Below, in pieces: positions 23,796 to 30,062 of a DNA stretch of 64,000 nucleotides. Source of the stretch: Zwartia panacis (lineage in GTDB: Bacteria; Pseudomonadota; Gammaproteobacteria; Burkholderiales; Burkholderiaceae_B); NCBI RefSeq assembly GCF_030410395.1, contig NZ_JAUHHF010000003.1, positions 310,001 through 374,000 of the forward strand, written 5' to 3'. The notes below the pieces were generated by a model that was given only the letters and a program-made list of their open reading frames with translations, had not been told where the DNA came from and did not search any database. The first letter of the stretch is position 1. The number at the start of each line of letters is the position of its first letter. The translations under genes and the position numbers were made by a program.

Positions 23796-23825
23796 AGGCC
23801 CACTTCGGTGGGCCTTTTCTTTTTT
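23796..23825 (+). terminator. Rho-independent terminator after the Bax-inhibitor-1 gene
   Basis: AGGCCCAC-TTCG-GTGGGCCT is a perfect 8-bp GC-rich stem with a stable UUCG loop, followed by TTCTTTTTTC. It begins 24 bases after the stop codon. Confidence 0.93.
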
Positions 23826-23838
23826 CCTCTTTTAGCTT

Positions 23839-24031
23839 GGAGGGGGTGCCTGACCGTGACAGACCGAAGCTTGGTCCGGGCTTTGCCCGGACTGCCCTGC
23901 GCCCGCCTTGAGTGCATCGCACAACACCCGAACTCGCCCCGTCGGGGCTCAGACACGGGCGTTGTTGACACGATGCACTCTGCTTTGGGCTTGGCTGCGC
24001 TAACGGTCTGTCACGGTCAGGCGCCCCCTCC
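23839..24031. repeat. Long palindromic repeat, copy A
   Basis: A 193-bp non-coding element with 28-bp terminal inverted repeats matching at 27 of 28 positions (23839-23866 against 24004-24031). Inside are further pairings: CCGGGC-TTTG-CCCGG near 23876, CCCCG-TC-GGGG near 23937, and GAGTGCATCG near 23910 with CGATGCACTC near 23971. The whole element can fold into one long branched hairpin. It is related to copy B (25006-25199) in the reverse orientation. It carries no coding capacity and no obvious target-site duplication. Confidence 0.88.
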
Positions 24032-24114
24032 GTTGAAGAGCTCGCAAAGCGCAGTGAAAGGCATCACCTAAAGAGTCTAAGGTGTTTGACAGTCAATAAG
24101 ACAATCTAGTCGGT

Positions 24115-24177
24115 TTCACTTTTTGTTAGATCGAATTCACTTTTTGTTAAATCAAATTCATTTTTTCTTATTTAGAA
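24115..24177. repeat. Three 21-bp tandem repeats at the 3' end of the crotonase gene
   Basis: Units start at 24115, 24136 and 24157, each beginning TTCACTTTTTGTTA or TTCATTTTTTCTTA. The third, most diverged unit contains the stop codon and last codons of the minus-strand crotonase gene. The two further units lie beyond the stop, as if the gene end had been duplicated. Confidence 0.75.
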
Positions 24178-24904
24178 ATGCAGCAAAGGCGGCTTGGGCC
24201 TCATCGGATTTCAACCTTTCGTTGAAATGAGCCCATTCGTAGTCAAACGCAGCGTGAATTTTTGGTCGAAGGGTGTGCTTAAGCATGCGCTTGGAAGTTT
24301 GGAGAGCCTCTGGCGGAAGCGCGGCAAGTTCGCGCGCTGTGTGTTGGGCGACCTGAAGTGCCTCGCCAGGTGCACAAAGCTCTGTAATAAAGTCGGCATC
24401 CAGAGCTTCTTTTGCACTAAATGGTCGGCCACGTAACAGCCAGTCCGTGGCTCGACGAACGCCAACAATTTGCGCCATCAGCATGCTGGAGGCACCCTCA
24501 GGACATAGACCGAGCGGGACGAAGGGAATCTTAAAAGTGACATTATCCGCCGCATAAATAAAATCGCAGTGCTGTAACAAAGTGACACCAATCCCGATTG
24601 CACTCCCTTCAACCGCGGCGATCACTGGTAAATCACAATCTGCCAGACTGCGAAGAAATTTGATTCCGGCGCTATCCCCATCCGGCCTCGGTCCTTGAAA
24701 ATCCTTTAGATCATTACCTGCAGTGAAATAGTTGTTGGCGCCAGTCAACACAACAGCCCGGACATCCTTGTCCTGACCTGCCCCCCAAATCTGTTCAGCC
24801 AACCCAAGATACGTCGCCACATCCAAGGCATTCCGACGCTCAGGACGATTAATCGTCAACGTCAATACCCCATTAGCCTTTTCAGCCAAAACCGTTTGAG
24901 TCAT
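24158..24904 (-). CDS. Enoyl-CoA hydratase/isomerase (ECI2-like crotonase)
   Basis: A 248-residue crotonase-fold protein. The oxyanion-hole regions are 'VLTGANNYFTAGNDLKDF' and 'AAVEGSAIGIGVTLLQHCDFIYAAD'. The catalytic region reads 'FKIPFVPLGLCPEGASSMLMAQIVG'. The PEG-(A/C)-SS sequence carries the single catalytic Glu of Delta3,Delta2-enoyl-CoA isomerases of the ECI2 type, while the first hydratase Glu is replaced by Phe. Isomerase activity is therefore more likely than hydration, by inference. GGAG six bases upstream fixes ATG 24904; an earlier ATG contains that site. The gene stands alone between the inverted palindromic repeats A and B. Confidence 0.88.
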   Translation of the reverse strand: MTQTVLAEKANGVLTLTINRPERRNALDVATYLGLAEQIWGAGQDKDVRAVVLTGANNYFTAGNDLKDFQGPRPDGDSAGIKFLRSLADCDLPVIAAVEGSAIGIGVTLLQHCDFIYAADNVTFKIPFVPLGLCPEGASSMLMAQIVGVRRATDWLLRGRPFSAKEALDADFITELCAPGEALQVAQHTARELAALPPEALQTSKRMLKHTLRPKIHAAFDYEWAHFNERLKSDEAQAAFAAFLNKKK

Positions 24905-25005
24905 CAAATACTCCAAAAAAATTCACTATCAACTTGTAGCCCAAAAAAACAAGAAAGACACCAATAAGGCCTCTCTTTATGTGTTTGACCTTTGGCGTCT
25001 AGCTC

Positions 25006-25199
25006 TTGAGGGTGGCGAAGGGGCGCCAGACCGTCAGCGCAGCCAAGCCCGCCTGAGAATCAGCGCGCTAACAACGCCCTACTGTCTGAGCCCCAACGGG
25101 GCGAGTTAGGGCGTTGTGCGATGATTCCCAGACGGGCGCAGGGCAGTCCAGGCAAAGCCTGGACCCAGCGTCGGTCTGGCGCCCCTTCGCCACCCTCAA
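25006..25199. repeat. Long palindromic repeat, copy B (inverted relative to copy A)
   Basis: A 194-bp element with perfect 28-bp terminal inverted repeats (25006-25033 against 25172-25199). Read on the minus strand it aligns with copy A. Shared are GGCTTTGCC, GGACTGCCCTGCGCCCG, ACTCGCCCCG, GGGGCTCAGACA, GCGTTGTT and GGGCTTGGCTGCGCT. The outer arms and several stems differ between copies but stay complementary within each copy, e.g. CCAGGC/GCCTGG here for CCGGGC/GCCCGG in A. Confidence 0.88.
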
Positions 25200-25215
25200 T
25201 AGCCATCAATAGCCA
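25196..25215. repeat. 10-bp tandem duplication at the edge of repeat B
   Basis: TCAATAGCCA occurs twice in a row. The first copy overlaps the last four bases of the terminal inverted repeat of copy B, so it could be a slippage product or a remnant of insertion. Confidence 0.5.
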
Positions 25216-25323
25216 ACAAGAGCTTTCAAAAACAATCAAAACCCAAACCCTCCAAACCAACAAGATCTCTTGACGCTCCCAACAACCTCATGCCAAGCTA
25301 ACCCACTCAAAAGGAGATACAAC

Positions 25324-26208
25324 ATGTTGACCGTAAAAACTGACGATGGCGTTGATCTAGTCTACGAGACCACAGGCTCGGGCACCCCGATTGTTTTTGT
25401 CCACGAATTTGCCGGACACAAAGAAAGCTGGGAACCACAGGTGCGTCACTTTTCACGTCAATACCAAGTCATCACCTACAACGCACGCGGCTATCCCCCG
25501 TCTGCCGTCCCACCCGAAGTTTCCTCGTACTCACAGAATCGCGCCGTCGCCGACATTATTGCCGTGATGGATCATTTAAAAATCGATAAAGCCCACATCG
25601 TCGGCTTATCCATGGGCGGATTTGCGACATTGCATTTTGGCCTGCAACATCCCCACCGCGCCTTGTCCTTGTGCGTGGCAGGTTGCGGCTACGGTGCAGA
25701 ACTCGAACAACAAGAACAGTTTAAAAAAGAAGCCGAAGCGAGCGCGGACATGTTGCTCAAACAAGGCATGAAAGCCTTCGTCGATAAATACGCACACGGT
25801 CCCACGCGCTTGTCGTTTGAACGCGCCGACCCACGCGGCTTTGCCGAGTTCAAGCAACAGTTCTATGGACATTCAGCACTCGGCTCAGCCAACACACAAC
25901 TCGGTGTTCAGCGCGAACGTCCATCACTTTACAACCTGAAAAGTCAGCTTGCCAAACTCACCGTCCCCACCCTGATTTTGAATGGCGACGAAGACTGGCC
26001 TTGCCTAAAACCCGGCCTCATGCTCAAAGAAACGATTCCATCGGCCGCGTTGGCGATATTGCCCAACTGCGGACATACGATGAACATTGAAATGCCCGAT
26101 GAGTTTAATCACGTATTGGGTAACTTCCTCGCGCATGCCTCAAGCGGTCGCTGGCCCATGCGCGATCCTCGTGCCATGGTCGCCTCCATCACTGGCATCA
26201 AGGACTAA
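25324..26208 (+). CDS. Alpha/beta fold hydrolase
   Basis: A 294-residue alpha/beta hydrolase. The nucleophile elbow is 'HIVGLSMGGFATLHFGLQHP' (Gly-Leu-Ser-Met-Gly), the acid is in 'LILNGDEDWPCLKPG', and the base His is in 'LPNCGHTMNIEMPDEF'. The fold begins 'MLTVKTDDGVDLVYETTGSGTPIVFVHEFAGHKESWEPQ'. The family includes enol-lactonases and ring-cleavage-product hydrolases, so a step in organic-acid breakdown fits, but no substrate is assignable. ATG 25324 has AAAAGGAG eight bases before it, better than an upstream TTG. The next gene starts 2 bases after its stop, so the two are coupled. Confidence 0.9.
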   Translation: MLTVKTDDGVDLVYETTGSGTPIVFVHEFAGHKESWEPQVRHFSRQYQVITYNARGYPPSAVPPEVSSYSQNRAVADIIAVMDHLKIDKAHIVGLSMGGFATLHFGLQHPHRALSLCVAGCGYGAELEQQEQFKKEAEASADMLLKQGMKAFVDKYAHGPTRLSFERADPRGFAEFKQQFYGHSALGSANTQLGVQRERPSLYNLKSQLAKLTVPTLILNGDEDWPCLKPGLMLKETIPSAALAILPNCGHTMNIEMPDEFNHVLGNFLAHASSGRWPMRDPRAMVASITGIKD

Positions 26209-26210
26209 AG

Positions 26211-27128
26211 TTGCCCGCAATGAGACTCACGCTTGCCGAAAACTTCAGAGCGATTTTTTACACGCCGTTTTATCTGCTCAAAGCCTTGGGTCTGGCCGAG
26301 CAAGCAGGTCTCACTCTGGAATGGTTGCCACCTGGATCACCAGGTGGTGCCATCGACGCAATCAAAGAGGGCCGCGTCGACCTGACCTGGGGCGGTCCCA
26401 TGCGGGTCATGAAAGATCACGATACGACCCCCGCCAACGGACAATCCCTCTTGTGTTTCGGCGAAGTCGTCTCGCGCGATCCGTTTTTTTTGCTTGGTAA
26501 AAAGACACTCGGACGTTTTGAGCTGGCACAGCTCAGGCAACTTCGCATGGCACTCGTCTCTGAAGTGCCGACCCCCTGGCTCTGTCTGCAGGCAGATCTG
26601 CGAGACCTTCGCTTAAATGTGCGCGAGATCGAAAACTCGCTCAAACGCGGCTTGAGTATGCCCGAACAAATTCAGGCGCTAAAAGCAGGAACACTCGATG
26701 TTGCACAACTCTTTGAGCCACTCGCCAGCGAACTGTTGACCGATCCTGATTACCAAGTGCTCTACGCCGCGCATACGCGTGGTCCCACCGTCTACACCAC
26801 CTTGATTTGCTCAAGGAATGGCTGGGATCGGCACCATCAAGCCTTCACCCTACTCAACCAGGTACTGGGCGAACTCCAAACATGGATGCATGCCCAAACG
26901 CCTGCGGCGATTGCCAGTCAGGTCCGGAGTTTCTTTCCGGAGCTCAGCCTGCAACTTCTCGAAAATTCAATGAGCCGCTATTTGCAAAACGGCATCTGGG
27001 CAAGTTCGCCCAACATGTCGCAACCAGGCTTCGACCGATTGTCCTACAGCTTGAATAGCGGCGGATTTATCCGTACACAGATTGATTTTGCCTCCTGCGT
27101 CACCCCCTTAGACCAACCAAGCACCTAG
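26211..27128 (+). CDS. NMT1/THI5-like substrate-binding-fold protein lacking a signal peptide
   Basis: A 305-residue protein with the type 2 periplasmic-binding fold of the NMT1/SsuA group: 'YTPFYLLKALGLAEQAGLTLEWLPPGSPGGAIDAIKEGRVDLTWGGPMRVM' corresponds to the first lobe, and 'EQIQALKAGTLDVAQLFEPLASELL' to the second. Normal receptors of this group have a signal peptide. Here the fold begins within ten residues of the start, so the protein is probably cytoplasmic. The TTG at 26211 has AGGA six bases upstream; ATG 26220 is the alternative and lacks a ribosome site. No ABC permease or ATPase gene is nearby. It lies between the hydrolase and Bug genes. Confidence 0.8.
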   Translation: MPAMRLTLAENFRAIFYTPFYLLKALGLAEQAGLTLEWLPPGSPGGAIDAIKEGRVDLTWGGPMRVMKDHDTTPANGQSLLCFGEVVSRDPFFLLGKKTLGRFELAQLRQLRMALVSEVPTPWLCLQADLRDLRLNVREIENSLKRGLSMPEQIQALKAGTLDVAQLFEPLASELLTDPDYQVLYAAHTRGPTVYTTLICSRNGWDRHHQAFTLLNQVLGELQTWMHAQTPAAIASQVRSFFPELSLQLLENSMSRYLQNGIWASSPNMSQPGFDRLSYSLNSGGFIRTQIDFASCVTPLDQPST

Positions 27129-27146
27129 CCTCTTACGGAGTCCCAC

Positions 27147-28136
27147 ATGATTACTTCCCGTCTCCTCAAATGGCTCGCAGCCTCTGTTGCCGGTATCGGC
27201 CTGATCCACAGTGCCGCATACGCACAGTCACCCGCCCCCTATCCGAATCGACAGCTCCAGCTGATCGTCCCCTTCCCCGCTGGCGGACCGACCGATATCG
27301 TCGCCCGCCTCTATGCCCAGCAACTTTCAAAACTCGCGGGGCAGCCTGTTGTTGTAGAAAACATGGCCGGCGCCGCAGGCATGATCGGCACCCAGAATGC
27401 CGTGCGCGCCGAACCCAATGGCTACACCATTCTTTTCAGCACAGCCAGTACAAGCGTGATCAATGAAGTCGTGCAAAAGAAAGTCCCCTATAACTTTCAG
27501 CGCGATTTTTCCATGATAGGACTGATCGCTGACGCACCGCACGTTTTGGTCATTGGTCCCTCTGTTCCAGCCAACAATGTGGCTGAACTCATCGCGCTAG
27601 CTAAAAAAGAACCTGGCAAACTGAGCTATTCCTCCGCGGGCACAGGCAGTATTGTTCAGATGGGCGCCGAACTTTTCCGCACCAAAAGCGGCATCGAGCT
27701 GATGCACGTTCCTTATAAGGGTGGTGCGCCCGCAACCATGGCTGTTTTGCGCGGAGAGGTGAGCCTGAATGTCAATGATTTGAGTACGTTCAAATCTCAG
27801 ATTGCAGAAGGCAAACTCAAACCGTTAGCCGTCGCGCACACGAGCCGCCTCAAGCCTTTGCCTGACGTCCCTACATTTATTGAGCTAGGGATGCCCGAGA
27901 TTGTGTCGAGTTCCTGGTGGGGCATCGCAGTACCCACCAAAACACCCGCCGCGATTCAGACCAAACTGCGCGAATGGAATCAGCAAATTGTCACCAACCC
28001 CGAGTACATCGCGCGTTTAGCTGATATGGCTTTTGAAACCATCAATATGACGCCTGAGCAGACCAAGGCGTTTATCGATGCAGAAATCAAAAAGTGGCAG
28101 ACCGTCGCAAAAGCCGCCAATATTCAGTTAGATTAA
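27147..28136 (+). CDS. Bug/TctC-family periplasmic solute receptor
   Basis: A 329-residue receptor of the Bordetella uptake gene (Bug) family, which captures carboxylates and other small acids in the periplasm. A Sec signal peptide ('LLKWLAASVAGIGLIHSAAYAQS') is followed by 'YPNRQLQLIVPFPAGGPTDIVARLYAQQL', 'VVVENMAGAAGMIGTQNAVRAEPNGYTILF', 'YSSAGTGSIVQMGAELF' and 'MHVPYKGGAPATMAVLRGEV', all family landmarks. No TctA/TctB membrane genes lie in the window, which is common for this greatly expanded family. It follows the NMT1-like gene by 18 bases. It is convergent with the SDR gene. Confidence 0.93.
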   Translation: MITSRLLKWLAASVAGIGLIHSAAYAQSPAPYPNRQLQLIVPFPAGGPTDIVARLYAQQLSKLAGQPVVVENMAGAAGMIGTQNAVRAEPNGYTILFSTASTSVINEVVQKKVPYNFQRDFSMIGLIADAPHVLVIGPSVPANNVAELIALAKKEPGKLSYSSAGTGSIVQMGAELFRTKSGIELMHVPYKGGAPATMAVLRGEVSLNVNDLSTFKSQIAEGKLKPLAVAHTSRLKPLPDVPTFIELGMPEIVSSSWWGIAVPTKTPAAIQTKLREWNQQIVTNPEYIARLADMAFETINMTPEQTKAFIDAEIKKWQTVAKAANIQLD

Positions 28137-28191
28137 AAGTCAGATAAAAAAGGGTGCACCCGCTCAGCAGCGCGGTGCACCGACTACTCTC

Positions 28192-28914
28192 TTAGGCCGT
28201 CAATCCTACGGTCATGCCCCCGCAGACATACAGCAGTTGTCCGGTCAGGAAGCCTGCCTTGCGATCAAGAAACATCCGGACCACGTGGGCGATTTCCTCG
28301 GGCTCGCCAAAGCGCCCCACAGGAATCGACTCCGCGATCTTTTTAGTCTGAGGTAAATCAGGCGGGTTGCTCGCTAAAAACAACTCGGTCGCAATCGGAC
28401 CTGGAGCAATTGCGTTGACGGTAATTCCGTCTGCGGCGGTTTCCAGTGCCCAAGTACGCGTCATTCCCGCCAGACCCGCTTTCGTGCCACCATAGATTGT
28501 CCGTCCGGACTTTCCGAGTGCGGCGCGACTACCGATGTTGACGATGCGACCAAACTTGTTCGCACGCATCGCCGGCAAGACTGCCTGCGTCATGATCAGG
28601 GGCGCAATCATGTTTAAAGACACCATGTCGTCGATTTGTTCGAGCGTGATGTCCTCGATCTTACCGATATGAATCATTCCGGCGTTGTTGACGAGATTCA
28701 AGATGTCTTTTTTGGCTGCCCAGTCAAAAGCGGCTTCACGCGCGCGCTTGGGGTCTCCCAAATCGACGGATTCGAAAATTTCCCCTGGCAACAACTGTGC
28801 AGGTGCAGTGCGACTGAAGTTGATGACCTCGTAGCCATCCTCAATCAGTGACTGCACCACAGCGCGACCGATTCCCCGGCTGCCGCCGGTCACAAGTGCT
28901 GTGGTGCCTTTCAT
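28192..28914 (-). CDS. Short-chain dehydrogenase/reductase (SDR)
   Basis: A 240-residue classical SDR oxidoreductase. The cofactor motif is 'ALVTGGSRGIGRAVVQSL', then 'LVNNAGMIHIGKIEDI'. The catalytic Ser-Tyr-Lys set is in 'NIGSRAALGKSGRTIYGGTKAGLAGMTRTWALE', and the C-terminus 'FLDRKAGFLTGQLLYVCGG' is typical. The segment after the second beta strand ('NFSRTAPAQ') suggests NADP preference by the Arg. ATG 28914 lies one base after the stop of the Bug gene upstream, with AAGG provided by that gene's last codons, so the two are translationally coupled. The substrate is unknown. Confidence 0.92.
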   Translation of the reverse strand: MKGTTALVTGGSRGIGRAVVQSLIEDGYEVINFSRTAPAQLLPGEIFESVDLGDPKRAREAAFDWAAKKDILNLVNNAGMIHIGKIEDITLEQIDDMVSLNMIAPLIMTQAVLPAMRANKFGRIVNIGSRAALGKSGRTIYGGTKAGLAGMTRTWALETAADGITVNAIAPGPIATELFLASNPPDLPQTKKIAESIPVGRFGEPEEIAHVVRMFLDRKAGFLTGQLLYVCGGMTVGLTA

Positions 28915-28915
28915 C

Positions 28916-29905
28916 TTATTGCGCCTTGATGTCACGTTCTTTGATCAGTTTGCCCCACTTGGCACGCTCGCCTGCTTCAAACTTGGCCAGGTCAGGGCCA
29001 AACAAGTTGCCGGGAACAGCTGCCAGTCGCTCATAGGCCTTGATGACTTGTTCAGACTTAAGTCCCACACGCGCAGCTTCGATCAGCTTGTCCATCACAG
29101 GCTGAGGTGTGCCCTTGGGCGCATAAATCGCGAACCAGGCGGTCACGTCAAAACCTTTGACGCCATCTTCCGCAAAGCTAGGCAGCGTTGGCAACATTGG
29201 CGAGCGCTCCAGTGACGTCACGGCAATGCCACGCACGCGCGAGCCATCTTTGATCTGGGCGATCGAGCCAGACAGATTGTCAAACAGCAGATCGATCTGT
29301 CCGCCGATCAGGGCAGGCATCGAAGCTGAAACGCCTTTGAAAGGGACGTGCAGGAGCTCAACGCCGGCCATCGCTTCAAAGTATGCACCCGTCAGGTGTG
29401 GTGACGAACCAATACCTGGCGTACCATAGCTGAGCTTTTTATCCTTGGCTGCGCGAGCGGCCGCCAGGACGTCACCGAGGTTTTTCCAGGGTGAGTTCGC
29501 AGCCACAACCAACACGTTCGGTGTGGTCGAGACTAGCGCGATCGGCACCAGATCGGTGGCCGGATCAAACTGCATCTGGGTGTAGAGGAACTGGTTAATC
29601 GCTTGGGTACCGATGGTACCCAAACCAATGGTGTAACCGTCTGGTTTGCTGCGTGCGACCTGAGTCAAACCAACGTTTCCGGCCGCACCTGGCTTATTTT
29701 CAACAATCACAGGCTGTTTTAGTGTGGTTTCCATCGCCTGGGCGATTGAGCGGCCAAAAATATCTGCGGCGCCTGCAGTTGGATATGGAACGACCAAGGT
29801 GACTGGGCGTGTCGGGAAATTCTGGGCGTGGGCAACGCCAAACATCGCGGCACCTAGTGTGAATGCCGCCGCGATCGCGCGGATAACAAAACGCGTTGAC
29901 TTCAT
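28916..29905 (-). CDS. Bug/TctC-family periplasmic solute receptor
   Basis: A second Bug receptor, also 329 residues. The signal peptide 'FVIRAIAAAFTLGAAMFGVAHAQN' is followed by 'FPTRPVTLVVPYPTAGAADIFGRSIAQAME', 'VIVENKPGAAGNVGLTQVARSKPDGYTIGLG', 'YGTPGIGSSPHLTGAYFEAMAGVELLHVPFKG' and 'IYAPKGTPQPVMDKL'. It differs enough from the receptor at 27147 that the two probably bind different ligands. AAAGGAG precedes ATG 29905. It is divergent from the ligase operon and shares the palindromic promoter region with it, so its ligand may be the substrate of that operon. It is coupled to the SDR gene. Confidence 0.94.
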   Translation of the reverse strand: MKSTRFVIRAIAAAFTLGAAMFGVAHAQNFPTRPVTLVVPYPTAGAADIFGRSIAQAMETTLKQPVIVENKPGAAGNVGLTQVARSKPDGYTIGLGTIGTQAINQFLYTQMQFDPATDLVPIALVSTTPNVLVVAANSPWKNLGDVLAAARAAKDKKLSYGTPGIGSSPHLTGAYFEAMAGVELLHVPFKGVSASMPALIGGQIDLLFDNLSGSIAQIKDGSRVRGIAVTSLERSPMLPTLPSFAEDGVKGFDVTAWFAIYAPKGTPQPVMDKLIEAARVGLKSEQVIKAYERLAAVPGNLFGPDLAKFEAGERAKWGKLIKERDIKAQ

Positions 29906-29984
29906 GGGATCTTGCTCCTTTAGATATACGCCTTCGGGGAAGCGCTCGTCGTTCGTGAAACTCAAATCAAAAGTACGTAAATAA

Positions 29985-30024
29985 GTACTATAGTAATAGT
30001 TCTACAAGATCACTATAGCAGTAC
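29985..30024. promoter_or_regulatory. Palindromic operator-like sites in the divergent promoter
   Basis: GTACTATAGT (29985-29994) faces ACTATAGCAGTAC (30012-30024) as an imperfect dyad with a 17-base centre. A further AGTAC-N8-GTACT pair lies at 29972-29989. They lie between the divergent Bug and ligase start codons. The GntR regulator encoded in the ligase operon is the obvious candidate to bind here, by inference. Confidence 0.5.
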
Positions 30025-30062
30025 CGCGTCTTTTGCTGCACAAAGTCCACTCGAGGCAACCA

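Larger units (their letters stand above)
23772..24157. other. Gene-free stretch: terminator, repeat copy A, 21-bp repeats
   Basis: This 386-base stretch has no credible gene. It holds the terminator of the Bax-inhibitor gene, the long palindromic repeat copy A (23839-24031), a 60-base spacer, and the first two units of the 21-base tandem repeat that reaches into the crotonase gene. Open frames here come from the repeat and share translated fragments with copy B only because the DNA repeats. Confidence 0.8.
24905..25323. other. Gene-free stretch with repeat copy B
   Basis: These 419 bases contain the upstream region of the crotonase gene (minus strand), repeat copy B (25006-25199), a 10-base tandem duplication at its right edge, and the leader of the hydrolase gene ending in AAAAGGAGATACAAC. 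I find no gene. A TTGACG at 25270 could be a -35 element, but no good -10 follows. Confidence 0.75.

Noticed and set aside
23790-24071. Open frame across repeat A with translated similarity to a frame in repeat B
   Set aside because: The shared peptide follows from the DNA repeat. It has no ribosome site, includes the terminator of the preceding gene, and the palindromic structure explains the conservation better.
23839-25199. Insertion sequence or transposon carrying the crotonase gene
   Set aside because: No transposase frame is present, each palindrome is only about 193 bp, and no target-site duplication is visible at either end. I keep it as a repeat pair only.
27147-29905. A complete tripartite tricarboxylate transporter
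   Set aside because: Only two receptor (TctC/Bug) genes are present. No TctA or TctB membrane component lies in the window.
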